A stretch of 64,000 nt of DNA. Source: JAICKN01 sp036489565 (GTDB lineage: Bacteria; Acidobacteriota; Terriglobia; Terriglobales; Acidobacteriaceae). The notes beneath the pieces were generated by a model. That model had not been told where the DNA came from. It was given only the letters and a program-made list of their open reading frames with translations, and searched no databases. This document shows, piece after piece, positions 8,949-18,291 of the stretch (its first letter is position 1; every line of letters starts with the position of its first letter). The stretch spans positions 19,876 to 83,875 of the forward strand of contig DASXFN010000085.1 in assembly GCA_036489565.1 (NCBI GenBank), in the 5' to 3' direction. A program made the position numbers and the translations under genes.

Positions 8949-9881
8949 TTAAGCAGGGCCTTCACTGGTACGTGCTTTCACTTCCTTTTCAGGGAACGCC
9001 TGTCGCGCACTTTCTTGCGCATGAGCAGGGGCCAAATGTTCACGAATATTTAACGTCAGCTCACGTACGTCCGCTTCCAAAGCTTCTTTGGCCTGCCGCC
9101 GGCTCATGCCGTGCCGGACCATCTCCGCAACCATTTGCTTTCGCAGAGACTTCGTCAGCTTATCGACCTTGCGGCTGATGGTGGACTCATGCACTCCCAG
9201 GGTGCGCGCGATCTGCGCGAGCGTGTGTTCGTCCAGAAAATAGGAAGCGAGCACAAACCGGTCTTCCGCAGCCAAAGCGGTGAGCGCTGCGCCCACGGCG
9301 GCTTCCAGGCGGGGGTCAATGCTGGGCGAACGCTCCGATTCCACTGCTGCAAACTGGATGCCCTCTTCGTTTTCCTCGTCCAGGCTGACCAGTCGCCGCT
9401 GCTTCCGGTAGCGATTCACAAATTCCTGCGCCATCACAGTACGAAGCCAGCCCTCAAGCGAGCCGCGTCCTGCATAGGACGCCAGTTTGCAGACGCGCTT
9501 GCCATCCCGCCGGCTCATACCGTAGAGGTCCGCATACACGCTGTCGGCCAGGTCACGCGCGGCAGAGCTTTCTTTGGCGATGTGCAGCGCCATGTCATAA
9601 AGTTTTTCGCGATAGCGCGATAGGAACGCATTCCAGGCGGCTTCATCTCCGGCGGCACAGGCGCGCGCCAGCGCTAACTCTTCCACGCGAAGGCTTTTAT
9701 AGAAGGTGCAAACATCCGCCGCGCCGGAAGCGGCAGGCAAATACTTTGCTGAGATACGTTCCAGAATGATGTGGAATTGCTCGAGATCCAGCCCGAATTT
9801 CTCCCCCCCGCTGGCCAAATGCAGCTCGCGAATGAGCAGCCGCAGAGTATCCGGGGAATGCGTAAACGATGGTGTCTTCAC
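8949..9881 (-). CDS. Sigma-70 family (ECF-like) RNA polymerase sigma factor
   Basis: A 310-residue sigma factor. Residues about 80-190 hold region 2 (ALARACAAGDEAAWNAFLSRY, then the GSLEGWLRTVMAQEFVNRYR segment), and about 210-265 hold region 4 with a helix-turn-helix (EHTLAQIARTLGVHESTISRKVDKL). An extra 75-residue N-terminal segment and a charged C-terminal tail make it longer than typical ECF factors. It probably directs transcription of its own operon with the membrane anti-sigma gene immediately downstream. The start at 9881 begins at an ATG; no strong ribosome site was seen. Confidence 0.87.
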   Translation of the reverse strand: MKTPSFTHSPDTLRLLIRELHLASGGEKFGLDLEQFHIILERISAKYLPAASGAADVCTFYKSLRVEELALARACAAGDEAAWNAFLSRYREKLYDMALHIAKESSAARDLADSVYADLYGMSRRDGKRVCKLASYAGRGSLEGWLRTVMAQEFVNRYRKQRRLVSLDEENEEGIQFAAVESERSPSIDPRLEAAVGAALTALAAEDRFVLASYFLDEHTLAQIARTLGVHESTISRKVDKLTKSLRKQMVAEMVRHGMSRRQAKEALEADVRELTLNIREHLAPAHAQESARQAFPEKEVKARTSEGPA

Positions 9882-9992
9882 AATCAGGCTCTAAACGAAT
9901 GCTATCAATTTTCAGAGGCACGACGGCGGATTTTTTCCGCCGTCAAATCTTCTCTTTGTGGCAAGGGCGCATTGCAGGCGCGCCATTGAAAT

Positions 9993-10358
9993 TCAGTTTT
10001 GGAACACAATCTCCAGGAAAACGTTCTTCTTGCTCCAGAAAGGCGAGATGCGCATCAGCCAGTATTTTTTCGTCAAAGTCTTTCGTGCCTCTGGCCATAC
10101 TTCCGGAGGAAGTATGCGGCCCTGGGCCTCGAATTCCGGCCCGGTAACTTTTCCTCGGATCGTACACGGCGCAATTCGCACGCTGGAATTGTTGCGGATT
10201 CGCTTGTATTTGCCGGAATCGTTGCGGCTCATTACGTAGAGTTTCCCGTCTTTCTCTCCAAACCATACCGGCGTGGGAACCGCAACCCCGGTTTTCCGGA
10301 AAGTTATTAGTGAAATATACTTTTGTCCAGAGATTGCCGAAGGAACCGAAGTCGTCAT
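9993..10358 (-). CDS. PPOX-class (pyridoxamine 5'-phosphate oxidase-like) flavin/F420-binding protein
   Basis: A small split-barrel protein of about 121 residues. Family landmarks are KYISLITFRKTGVAVPTPVWFG, the cofactor strand GKLYVMSRNDSGKYKRIRNN and SVRIAPCTIRGKVTGPEFEAQGRIL. These proteins bind FMN or F420 and reduce small substrates; the annotation 'PPOX class F420-dependent oxidoreductase' is common, but cofactor and substrate cannot be decided here. I chose ATG 10358 because the barrel begins soon after and the upstream residues look non-coding. It is divergent from the P-loop kinase gene. Confidence 0.72.
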   Translation of the reverse strand: MTTSVPSAISGQKYISLITFRKTGVAVPTPVWFGEKDGKLYVMSRNDSGKYKRIRNNSSVRIAPCTIRGKVTGPEFEAQGRILPPEVWPEARKTLTKKYWLMRISPFWSKKNVFLEIVFQN

Positions 10359-10447
10359 AATGTTATTGTAGCTGTGCAAGATCAGTAGCCATTGAGCTAT
10401 AACACAACGATTGCCGCTATCCACTCCAATATGTCATAAGGCGAATC

Positions 10448-11308
10448 ATGCGCAAATGGGTAAGTGAACGTCTAAAACGACGCAAGAAAAAAACCGAGGA
10501 AAAGCCGGAATCCGCCGAGGCGCCCCTGCAGCCCGCATACTTCGAAGAAGCTGCTCCGGAAGCGTCTTTACCGGAAGCGGCCAAGCCGTCCGCGGTTTCT
10601 CAAGTTTCTCAACCCGAAGCGGCGGCGGAACATGTGGAAACGCCAGCGTCTATGGAACGGCCCCAATTCTCACGTTCCGGCAGCAACGCGCCCGCACGCC
10701 CAAAGCGCCGACGAGGCCGCTCCAACCGCGGTCGTAGCCAATCGCGAAACGCCGTTCCACGCGAGGCCGTCGCTCAAAATTCCAGCGAGCCCGCTGCCGA
10801 ACTGGAATCCGCAAAGACAGTCTCCGCCATGCCCCGGCCTCCCAAAGGAGTTGTGGTGCTGGCCATCGGTTTACCCGGATCAGGAAAAAGTTCCTGGTTC
10901 AAGCGGCACAACATCACCCCGCTTTCCAGCGACATGCTGCGCGCGCTACTGTTCGACGATCCTACCGAGCAGCGTTTTCAGGACCTTATTTTTTCCAATC
11001 TGCGCTCCATGCTCAAAGCGCGCTTGATCGCGCATCGTCCCATGAACTATGTGGACACGACCAACCTCACGCCGCACGACCGCCACAGCTGGATTAAGCT
11101 GGCAAAAGATTTTGGATTCGAAGTGCAGGCGGTCTTTTTCGAGGTCCCGCTCGAAGTTTGTCTGGAGCGCAACCAGAAGCGCGAACGCGTCGTCCCGGAA
11201 GAAATTATGCGGCGTTTCGCCGAAAAGCTGAAACCGCCAGCCTTTGAAGAAGGATTCTCCAAGATCACCGTGGTCCGGGTAAAGCAGAAAGAAGCATCAG
11301 CGTCTTAA
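10448..11308 (+). CDS. P-loop kinase (AAA_33, polynucleotide-kinase-like) with long basic N-terminal tail
   Basis: The C-terminal 150 residues are a zeta-toxin/polynucleotide-kinase-type P-loop domain: Walker A GLPGSGKSS at residues 141-149, ITPLSSDMLRALLFDD for substrate binding, YVDTTNLTPHDRHSW as the Walker B/lid area, and EVPLEVCLERNQKRERVVPEEIMRRF as the arginine-rich lid. The first 130 residues are low complexity: Glu/Ala/Pro-rich, then strongly basic (RPKRRRGRSNRGRSQSRN), like an RNA-binding tail. A role in phosphorylating RNA ends or small molecules is plausible but unproven. It lies just upstream of tRNA-Gln on the same strand. Confidence 0.75.
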   Translation: MRKWVSERLKRRKKKTEEKPESAEAPLQPAYFEEAAPEASLPEAAKPSAVSQVSQPEAAAEHVETPASMERPQFSRSGSNAPARPKRRRGRSNRGRSQSRNAVPREAVAQNSSEPAAELESAKTVSAMPRPPKGVVVLAIGLPGSGKSSWFKRHNITPLSSDMLRALLFDDPTEQRFQDLIFSNLRSMLKARLIAHRPMNYVDTTNLTPHDRHSWIKLAKDFGFEVQAVFFEVPLEVCLERNQKRERVVPEEIMRRFAEKLKPPAFEEGFSKITVVRVKQKEASAS

Positions 11309-11408
11309 ACTGGGCTGTTTGACCGACCCTGGTTGACCACCAGTGAAGCAGCCCATAAAATCTAAAGCGGCGGCTTAGTCGAAAATCCTGGCTGTCCAAC
11401 CGCATCAC

Positions 11409-11482
11409 TGCCCCCTCGTTCAACGGCAGGACACCTGCCTCTGGAGCAGGTTATCGGGGTTCGAATCCCTGGGGGGCAGCCA
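11409..11482 (+). tRNA. tRNA-Gln (anticodon CTG)
   Basis: Cloverleaf folded by eye. The acceptor TGCCCCC/GGGGGCA is followed by G and an encoded CCA. The D stem is GTTC/GGAC, the anticodon stem CCTGC/GCAGG has loop CTCTGGA (anticodon CTG), and the T loop is TTCGAAT. Confidence 0.95.
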
Positions 11483-11505
11483 ATTTTTCTCCATCGTCGG
11501 CACGA

Positions 11506-12744
11506 ATGGCTACGACATCTCCACCAAGCGCTCACGGCCCTCGACCGCGCTTAACCGCACAGATCAAAGGTTTTTGGCAGCGCGTCACCGAAGGGCGCGA
11601 ACTCAGCCAATTGTGGCTGCAGTTTCGCGCTGAAGCGCGCGCCAGCTACCATCTTTACCAGCGGGACTTTGACGCCCGCTCCCCGCGCGAAACCAGAGCG
11701 AAAAACTTTTTTCATACCGCCCAGGAGTTCGCCTGGGCGCTGTTGGAAAAATTGACGCCGGCTCGGCGCGTATTGCTTCTGCTCGGCATCGTGCTCGTGA
11801 TTTTTCCCGTGCTTCACTTCAGTTATCACGATAAGACCGGCCTAAAAACCGTTGACCTGGACATTCACTTTTATGGCGTCATTGCGCTTTTTGTGTTGCT
11901 CTTACTCGAGATAGCAGACCGTGTGGTCATGAAGCGCGATCTTGAGATCGCACGCGACATCCAAAGCTGGCTGCTGCCACCAACTCCACCCGAAATACCA
12001 GGACTCCGCATCGCCTTCGCCACACGTCCCGCGAATACCGTCGCGGGCGATTATTACGACATTTTTCCGCGCCCTTCGTCCATTCAATCGTCCGCGCCTT
12101 CATCCGAGGTTTTGTCGGGTGGGGTATCCGGCGAAAGCAGTTTTCTTTTCGTAGTCGCCGACGTAGCAGGGAAGAGTATTCCTGCCGCTCTTCTGATGGC
12201 GACAATGCAAGCCAGTTTGCGGACTTTATCAGCGACCTCGTCCACACTGCGCGATTTGGTGCAGGGATTGAATCATTATGCTTGCTCGAACAGCCAGGGC
12301 GGCCTCCGCTATACCACAGCTTTTCTCGCCGAATTCGATCCCGCCAGCCGTGCTTTTACCTACATCAATGCGGGCCACAACAACCCAGTGTTGCGCCGTG
12401 CCTCGGGTAAAGTAGAACGCCTCATCGCCGGAGGTTTGCCGCTGGGTATTCGCGACGAAGCCACGTACGAGTCAGACAGCGCAGTCCTGCAACCCGGTGA
12501 CTGGCTACTGATTTTTACGGACGGATTAGTCGAGGCCAACGATCAGAACGATCACGAGTACGGCGAAACCCGCATGCTGAATGTCTTAAACGCCGGAACC
12601 GATGCCACGCCAAGCGAACTACTAAATCGCATGATGGCCGATCTCGACATCTTCGTAGGAGCCACTCCGCAACATGACGATGTCACCTGCATGCTGATTA
12701 AAGTTGAGGCGCACGGCGGGCGTAAGCTGAGCGAGAGCCTTTAG
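11506..12744 (+). CDS. Membrane-anchored SpoIIE/RsbU-type PP2C serine phosphatase
   Basis: Two hydrophobic helices (about residues 84-107 and 120-142) precede a linker reading LEIARDIQSWLLPPTPPEIPGL, typical just before RsbU/SpoIIE domains. The PP2C-like domain has the metal-binding motif AGDYYDIF (Asp 182 and 185), VVADVAGKSIPAALLMA, NAGHNNPVLRR, IFTDGLVEAND and HDDVTCMLI. Such phosphatases dephosphorylate anti-anti-sigma or similar partners. No STAS or HPK partner gene is in the window, so the target is unknown. The gene follows tRNA-Gln directly and is the last clearly GC-rich gene before the AT-rich island. Confidence 0.88.
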   Translation: MATTSPPSAHGPRPRLTAQIKGFWQRVTEGRELSQLWLQFRAEARASYHLYQRDFDARSPRETRAKNFFHTAQEFAWALLEKLTPARRVLLLLGIVLVIFPVLHFSYHDKTGLKTVDLDIHFYGVIALFVLLLLEIADRVVMKRDLEIARDIQSWLLPPTPPEIPGLRIAFATRPANTVAGDYYDIFPRPSSIQSSAPSSEVLSGGVSGESSFLFVVADVAGKSIPAALLMATMQASLRTLSATSSTLRDLVQGLNHYACSNSQGGLRYTTAFLAEFDPASRAFTYINAGHNNPVLRRASGKVERLIAGGLPLGIRDEATYESDSAVLQPGDWLLIFTDGLVEANDQNDHEYGETRMLNVLNAGTDATPSELLNRMMADLDIFVGATPQHDDVTCMLIKVEAHGGRKLSESL

Positions 12745-13163
12745 CCGAAATCCTGAGCGGAGCGAAGAATCCAGTGCCCTGAAAACTTTCGTGGTCCTGA
12801 AAGCCGTGATGCCCCCAGTAAAAACGCCGAGCTACAACAGGCTATCCCAATTGAAATCGAAACACATACGAGCCACCGTCGGGCACAATTCGGGCACAGT
12901 TTTTGTGGACTCCGCCAGAACCTCGACGCCGTTTGCATCCTTGCCTCCGCCAAAAGATCCCATGAGTGCCGGGTTCTGCGACCTCGGCGCGCTACTCGGC
13001 TCTCTGCTCCGTTTAGTCGAGTTCTGTAGTGCGTCCAGCCGCGCGCACAACAAAGATGTTGTTTTGTGTGGTTAAAATTGAAAAATAGCGTTTAGTTCCT
13101 GAATTTGTAACAAATTTCTGTCCTTTGTCCAAAGTGTAGCGATTGTGGAATATTGCTTAACAC
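12745..13163. other. Intergenic region at the left edge of the island
   Basis: A 419-base gap. Near its start is a short motif (TGAGCGGAGCGAAGAATCC, 12753-12771) of the kind that recurs between genes in acidobacteria. Base composition falls from GC-rich to AT-rich near 13080. Short open frames on both strands were not recognised. No copy of the tRNA-Arg or tRNA-Gln 3' end is visible. Confidence 0.5.
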
Positions 13164-15623
13164 TTGTACGATAGAACAGCCAGACGTACAGACGCTTTCC
13201 ACCAACCGATTACGAATGAACGTAATTCAAGCCGAAACGAAGAGTTCTTTGTGCAGCATTCTGGAGAATTAAGGCAACCCGACCAACGACAATTTACGGC
13301 TCGCAGCAAATTGAAGCGATATTCAATTGAGTCTGCGATTGTCATCTCTTCATACTTTATTGCCGGCAAGTTGGGTCAAGCCGCGACCTCTATCCGGAGC
13401 GACAACTTAGGACCGGTTTGGCCCGCATTCGGAGTCGCACTAGCGCTCGTAATTATTTACGGTTCCCGAATCTGGCCCGCAATTGCGATTGCAGCATTTT
13501 TAGTCGCATGGGCGAGCCCGGTCGGGCTTGTGACGGCGTTAGGACAAGCATGTGCTGCAACTCTCGCCGTAATTGTGGGGGCATATCTCCTCCAAACCCT
13601 CGCGAATTTTCAACGTTCAATGGCGCGTTTGCGGGATGCGGTGGCTCTTCTTATTATCGGTGCATTCGGGAGTGCCTTTATCAGTGCATCGATTGGAACG
13701 TTGGTGTTGTATGCCACGCACGTTGCGACATACTCCGGTATCGGATCCAGTTGGCTAATTTATTGGTTTGGCGACAGTACAGGTGTCCTTCTTGCGACGC
13801 CATTCATACTGAGTATTTCTGCTTTCTCGCAAATTCGAACACCAGGCCGAGTATTCGAATCCGTTGTTCTCTTCTTGCTGGTGGGCGCATCGAGTTTCGT
13901 CATTTTCAGCGAAATCATTCTGTTTCCATTCAAACTCGATTTCCTGGCATTTGCACTTCTTCCACTTGTTATGTGGTCGGCGATTCGAATGGGTACAGCG
14001 GTGACATCCTTTTTGATCATTGTCGCTGCAAGCATCGCAACAGTTGAAACGGCACTAGGGCATGGGCCGTTTTTCGGTAATCATGCATTTACAAATGCGA
14101 TATTACTAGACATTTTTTTTGCGATCATTTCAATTACGGGATTAATGCTGTCCACTGCGATTGCTGAGAGTCACGAAATAGAACGAGTGAGGGAAGAGTC
14201 TGTGCGTCGCGAAGCATCTCTCGAGGCTCGCTTGCGCTTAGCAAGTATCATTGAATTTTCCGATGATGCAATCATTGGAGCGAATATTGATGGAGCGATA
14301 AGAGATTGGAACAATGGCGCGCAGTCGCTATTTGGTTTTACTAAGGCAGAAATACTTGGTGCAAATGTCAGCAAATTGCTCGCTCCTAAAGTATCCGACG
14401 ACCTAAGCGAGCTATTCAAACATCTTCCTGCTATGGCCCCTATTAACCGATATGATTCGGTTTGCCAAAGGAAGGATGGCGCCGGCTTTGATGCAGCGGT
14501 GAGAATATCACCACTGTTCGATCACACTGGCGGCATTAACGGCTGCTCGATAATCGTACGCGATATTTCATTTCGCAAACGGCAAGAATCTCTGCTGCGG
14601 GAAAGTGAAACTCGATTTCGCCGGGTCGCCGACACTGCGCCGGTCATGATCTGGATGTCCGATACGGACAAACTTTGCACGTATTTTAATGAGCGCTGGC
14701 TCGCTTTCACAGGGCAAACTTACGATTCACAATTGGGCGATGGCTGGGCATCCGGAGTATATGGCGATGATTTGCCGCGATGCATCTCTACTTATCGCGA
14801 ATGCTTCGATCGGCGCGAAACCTTTCGCATGGAATACCGTCTGCGGAGAAATGACGGCGAGTATCGTTGGATCTCAGATTTAGGGGTCCCGCGGTTCAAT
14901 CTCGATGGATCATTCTGCGGGTACATTGGTTCCTGCATTGATGTCACGGAAGCCAAACTGGCTGAACAAGCGATGTCCAATGTGAACCGTGGGCTTATCG
15001 AGGTACAGGAAAAGGAACGGGCGCGGATCGCAAGAGAATTGCACGATGACATTACGCAACAACTTGCTTTGCTTGTCGCTGAGATTCAGGAATGTCAAGG
15101 CAATCAAGACGCTGGATCGCACCAAAGCTTGCTGGATTCGATTTGTACTAAAATCCGCGAAATTTCAAGTGACATACAAGCTATTTCTCATGATCTTCAC
15201 TCTTCGAAACTTGAACATTTAGGGCTTGTGGCAGCGGTAAGAGGCTTTTGTCGGGAATTTGCCCGGCAACAAAAGTTGGAGATTGAGTTTACTTATGACG
15301 AACTACCCGAAAGTATTCCAGCAGATGTTTCCCTGGCTACTTTCCGAATACTTCAAGAAGCGTTGCGCAACGCATTGAAACATAGTGGAGTACGTTGCTT
15401 CAAAGTTCGACTGGAATCCGCGAATGAACAAATTTGTTTGCGGATCGCGGACTCCGGAATCGGGTTTGACGCGAAAAACGAGAAGAGTCACTTCGGCTTA
15501 GGATTAATTAGCATGCGCGAACGCGCGCGTTTGTTAAATGGGACCTTGATGGTGCAGTCTGAACCAAAAAATGGAACTACGATTCGGGTTGCGATGCCGC
15601 TACAGCTCACAAGCCACGAATAA
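13164..15623 (+). CDS. MASE1-PAS-PAS sensor histidine kinase (NarX/LiaS-type HisKA_3)
   Basis: An inner-membrane sensor. Residues about 50-340 form a MASE1-like eight-helix sensor beginning IAGKLGQAATSIRSDNLGPVWPAFGVALAL. Two PAS domains follow (about 350-475 with FSDDAIIGANIDGAIRDWNNGA, and 480-600 with DTAPVMIWMSDTDKLCTYFN). Next is the HisKA_3 dimerisation box ERARIARELHDDITQQLALL with phospho-acceptor His 627, then the ATPase domain with QEALRNALKHS (N box), DSGIGFD and GLGLISMRERARLLNG. The partner regulator lies 111 bases downstream. The TTG start at 13164 is uncertain, since the first 45 residues are unlike the family. Confidence 0.9.
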   Translation: MYDRTARRTDAFHQPITNERNSSRNEEFFVQHSGELRQPDQRQFTARSKLKRYSIESAIVISSYFIAGKLGQAATSIRSDNLGPVWPAFGVALALVIIYGSRIWPAIAIAAFLVAWASPVGLVTALGQACAATLAVIVGAYLLQTLANFQRSMARLRDAVALLIIGAFGSAFISASIGTLVLYATHVATYSGIGSSWLIYWFGDSTGVLLATPFILSISAFSQIRTPGRVFESVVLFLLVGASSFVIFSEIILFPFKLDFLAFALLPLVMWSAIRMGTAVTSFLIIVAASIATVETALGHGPFFGNHAFTNAILLDIFFAIISITGLMLSTAIAESHEIERVREESVRREASLEARLRLASIIEFSDDAIIGANIDGAIRDWNNGAQSLFGFTKAEILGANVSKLLAPKVSDDLSELFKHLPAMAPINRYDSVCQRKDGAGFDAAVRISPLFDHTGGINGCSIIVRDISFRKRQESLLRESETRFRRVADTAPVMIWMSDTDKLCTYFNERWLAFTGQTYDSQLGDGWASGVYGDDLPRCISTYRECFDRRETFRMEYRLRRNDGEYRWISDLGVPRFNLDGSFCGYIGSCIDVTEAKLAEQAMSNVNRGLIEVQEKERARIARELHDDITQQLALLVAEIQECQGNQDAGSHQSLLDSICTKIREISSDIQAISHDLHSSKLEHLGLVAAVRGFCREFARQQKLEIEFTYDELPESIPADVSLATFRILQEALRNALKHSGVRCFKVRLESANEQICLRIADSGIGFDAKNEKSHFGLGLISMRERARLLNGTLMVQSEPKNGTTIRVAMPLQLTSHE

Positions 15624-15734
15624 TCCCAACGACCTGTCAATTTGTCGAGTTGCTGCGCGACCTGCCAACCGTAATATTTAGCTCACTCCCGGACTTAATT
15701 GCAACATAGTCATGAACTAGATGGAGCGAGTTCT

Positions 15735-16451
15735 ATGAAATGCAGAATCTTAATCGCAGACGATCATGAGCTGGTCCGCCGCGGAATAAATGAACTATTT
15801 AAAAAGTATGAGCACCTGGAAATTTGCGGGGAAGCCTCCGATGGGCGCGAAGCCATGAAAAAAGCACAACTATTAAAACCCGACATTCTGATTACTGACA
15901 TTGGAATGCCCAGGATGAATGGCCTGATCGCCTGCAATAAAATCTTGAAAGAGTGTCCGGGACAGAAAATACTCATCTTCTCTGTGTTTGAATCTGAGAT
16001 GATGATCCGCGCCGCGCTCGAAGCTGGCATCCGCGGGCTTGTATTCAAAACGGATCCCACAAGTGATTTGGTAGAGGCAGTCGAGGCGTTACGGCAAAAT
16101 AGAATGTTTTTTAGCCGGCAGGTAGATCAACTTATTCTCACAGGTTATCTTGAAGCGATGGATGAAAAATCATCCCATCTTAAACGAGGCGCGCAATATG
16201 CCGTTTTAAGCGTCCGCGAGAATGAGGTATTGCAATTATTGGCCGAGGGGAACTCTTCTAAGGAAGTGGCCTTACTCCTTGATGTTAGTACCAAAACTGC
16301 AGAAACCCACCGTGCGCGCGTTATGCGGAAACTTGGTATACACGATCTGGCAACGCTCGTAATCTATGCAATCAAGCAAAATATTGTTGAAGCTCCGTTT
16401 GCGGATGCCTCAGTTGTGCGCAAGGAAGTATATTCAGCAGCGGTAGCTTAA
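15735..16451 (+). CDS. NarL/FixJ-family response regulator
   Basis: A receiver domain (acidic pocket ADDHELV, phospho-acceptor Asp 55 in LITDIGMPRMNG, conserved Lys in VFKTDPTSD) is joined to a LuxR-type HTH (LSVRENEVLQLLAEGNSSKEVALLLDVSTKTAETHRARVMRKLGIH). It is the likely output of the histidine kinase immediately upstream. ATG 15735 is preceded by GGAG at eight bases, so it is preferred over a TTG 36 bases earlier. Targets are unknown; the divergent outer-membrane protein gene next to it is a possibility. Confidence 0.92.
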   Translation: MKCRILIADDHELVRRGINELFKKYEHLEICGEASDGREAMKKAQLLKPDILITDIGMPRMNGLIACNKILKECPGQKILIFSVFESEMMIRAALEAGIRGLVFKTDPTSDLVEAVEALRQNRMFFSRQVDQLILTGYLEAMDEKSSHLKRGAQYAVLSVRENEVLQLLAEGNSSKEVALLLDVSTKTAETHRARVMRKLGIHDLATLVIYAIKQNIVEAPFADASVVRKEVYSAAVA

Positions 16452-16479
16452 CGCCTAACAGTCATAGACCATTTAAACA

Positions 16480-17151
16480 TCAGCGAGAGCCGAATTTATA
16501 TGCGACACCCACAAGGAATCTCAGGCGGCTTTGTCCTGCGTCAGAAAAATGAGTGCGAAGCAGATCCAGGTTGACACGGGCGGACCAATGAGAATCCAGA
16601 TTGTATTCGCCTCCTCCGCCGAGCATCCATGTAAATGCACTGTCTGAGGCTGATAGCGAAGGGACACCGACTTGCTGAATTTTTGTGTTTAAATGCGAAC
16701 CTCCGAACTGCACTTCTGCGAACGGGTCAAATTTATATTTCTTGATCCTTTTGGTAGCGAAGAAAATCCTTGGCCCCACCAAAAAATTCTGAAGGTGATT
16801 TTTGATTGAAACTTCGCCGATGCTCGTCAGTTCAAAGGCGCCGATTCGCGAAGTATCATACCCCGAATCATAATTGAGCGCGATCGATGCTCTCGGGCTG
16901 AGCCACCAAGCTGCCCCCAAATCGTAACCATCTAGTCCAAAATCGCTAGTCGCGTGCACATATCCGCCACTCACCTCCAAGTTTTCTTGCGCAAAGCCAT
17001 GTGCGGGAACCAACAGAACGAACACAATTCCTATAAGTCCGAACCAGCAGGCATGCTTCACTAAAGTGAATATGCTTGGTTTCAAGTGCCCTTCAAAAGG
17101 ACAAGAGTCTGGGTTTCGGAATGTTTTGGATAGTACGGTTAGCTGCATCAT
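16480..17151 (-). CDS. Outer-membrane beta-barrel protein
   Basis: An exported porin-like barrel of about 223 residues. The start ATG-ATG at 17151 has GGGAG eight bases upstream. The signal sequence is late (HACWFGLIGIVFVLLVPAHGFAQ, about residues 33-55 of this form), leaving a 30-residue N-region that is longer than usual. The mature part alternates amphipathic strands (LEVSGGYVHATSDFGLDGYDLGA...) and ends RFLVGVAYKFGSR, a typical barrel C-terminus. It resembles OmpA-like or OM_channel barrels in acidobacteria. No function can be assigned beyond envelope location. Confidence 0.72.
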   Translation of the reverse strand: MMQLTVLSKTFRNPDSCPFEGHLKPSIFTLVKHACWFGLIGIVFVLLVPAHGFAQENLEVSGGYVHATSDFGLDGYDLGAAWWLSPRASIALNYDSGYDTSRIGAFELTSIGEVSIKNHLQNFLVGPRIFFATKRIKKYKFDPFAEVQFGGSHLNTKIQQVGVPSLSASDSAFTWMLGGGGEYNLDSHWSARVNLDLLRTHFSDAGQSRLRFLVGVAYKFGSR

Positions 17152-17576
17152 GGCGTTTGCTCCCTTTATTGGATTGAAGAGCCGCGCATTACGTCCGGGC
17201 CTCAGTTGCGCTGCGGGAGGCAGCGCTAAAGTTTCGGAAGCAATTTGCGCCATACCAACATCAGTCTTCGAAAAGTAAGTTAGAGCCAGAGACGGACAAT
17301 GCCAATTGGAAAGGTTTCAGGTTTTTGTGCGTGGAAAAAATACAGACTGGCTACTTACGCAGGTAATGGTTTGCATGAATGCAAACTAAGTATTTTTATA
17401 CCCGTAAAAATGCACAGTTTCTCGCCTCATAAGTCACATGATTTACTCCATCTAGAAATTCAGTTTATGGAGTGCCGTAGATTTTGGTGCAATAGCTGGC
17501 GTTTGCGTTCTGTAATTTTTATAAAAACTCGGGACCCTTTGTTTTCCTAAACAATTTCCTAAAAAGGCACGTTTAT
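17152..17576. other. Divergent intergenic region (barrel gene / kinase gene)
   Basis: A 425-base AT-rich gap between the divergent barrel and histidine-kinase genes, presumably holding both promoters. A short open frame at 17299-17550 was not recognised. No clear operator was seen. Confidence 0.4.
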
Positions 17577-18290
17577 ATGAGAAAACAAAAGCAGCTTGAA
17601 CTTAAGAGTGAACCGCTTTTTTCTGGAGTGGTTGGCAAAAAGCTTTTTCTTGCGCGAGAGGAAGAACGAAGAAAGATTGCTCGCGAATTACATGATGCCT
17701 TCGGTCAGGAACTCGTCACGATTCTTCTCGAATTGAATCAGCTGGCAAAGAATTGCAAAAGTCTTGCTCCACAAAGCAATTTAAGCAGGCAAGTTTGTAA
17801 TGGCCTGGATGATCTATCTACCCGCGTCAATCAAATTGCATCGTCAATAAATGAAGTATCCCATCAACTTCATTCGACAATATTGGAACGCGCCGGATTG
17901 CGTCTTGCACTGGAACAGCTTTGTGCCGACTTGAGCGCTAGAGGCAGAACCCAAGTTTATTTTGTGGGAACGGGCCTGAAGACAATAATTTCTCCATCCG
18001 TATCGTTATGTTTATACCGGATTGCGCAGGAAGCTCTCCACAACGTTGATAAACACGCTCACGCGCCTCGTACTGAAGTAATACTAAAAGAATTAGGGCA
18101 TTACATCGTGCTCACCGTACGTGATCACGGAGTTGGATACAACCAAAGGCACTTGAATTCCAATGCCGGCCTTGGACTTTCCAGTATGGAAGAACGGGCT
18201 GTTTCAATGGGGGGAGCTTTTGCTCTAAAAACTGCTTTAGGCAAGGGCACAGAAGTGACGGTACAACTTCCGCTCAAGAACAGGAACTAA
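17577..18290 (+). CDS. Short soluble histidine kinase (HisKA_3-HATPase, no sensor domain)
   Basis: At 237 residues it consists only of the transmitter: dimerisation box EERRKIARELHDAFGQELV with His 39, then the ATPase domain (YRIAQEALHNVDKHAHAPR, RDHGVGYN, GLGLSSMEERAVSMGG, GKGTEVTVQLPL). It lacks any membrane or PAS segment, so the input must come from a partner protein. ATG 17577 follows an AAAAAGG run at nine bases. The stop is one base before the start of a NarL-type regulator, so the two are an operon and a cognate pair. Confidence 0.88.
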   Translation: MRKQKQLELKSEPLFSGVVGKKLFLAREEERRKIARELHDAFGQELVTILLELNQLAKNCKSLAPQSNLSRQVCNGLDDLSTRVNQIASSINEVSHQLHSTILERAGLRLALEQLCADLSARGRTQVYFVGTGLKTIISPSVSLCLYRIAQEALHNVDKHAHAPRTEVILKELGHYIVLTVRDHGVGYNQRHLNSNAGLGLSSMEERAVSMGGAFALKTALGKGTEVTVQLPLKNRN

Positions 18291-18291
18291 T

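Noticed and set aside
12791..13075. Frames on both strands in the gap at the left island edge, one with a phrase (TVPELCPTVAR) that might be an integrase tail.
   Set aside because: Too short and without any catalytic motif; not enough to call a second integrase.
12745..13163. Search for an att copy of the tRNA-Arg 3' end.
   Set aside because: No matching stretch was found by eye, so the left end of the island stays undefined.
17299..17550. A small frame in the gap upstream of the short kinase.
   Set aside because: No ribosome site, no motif and skewed composition.
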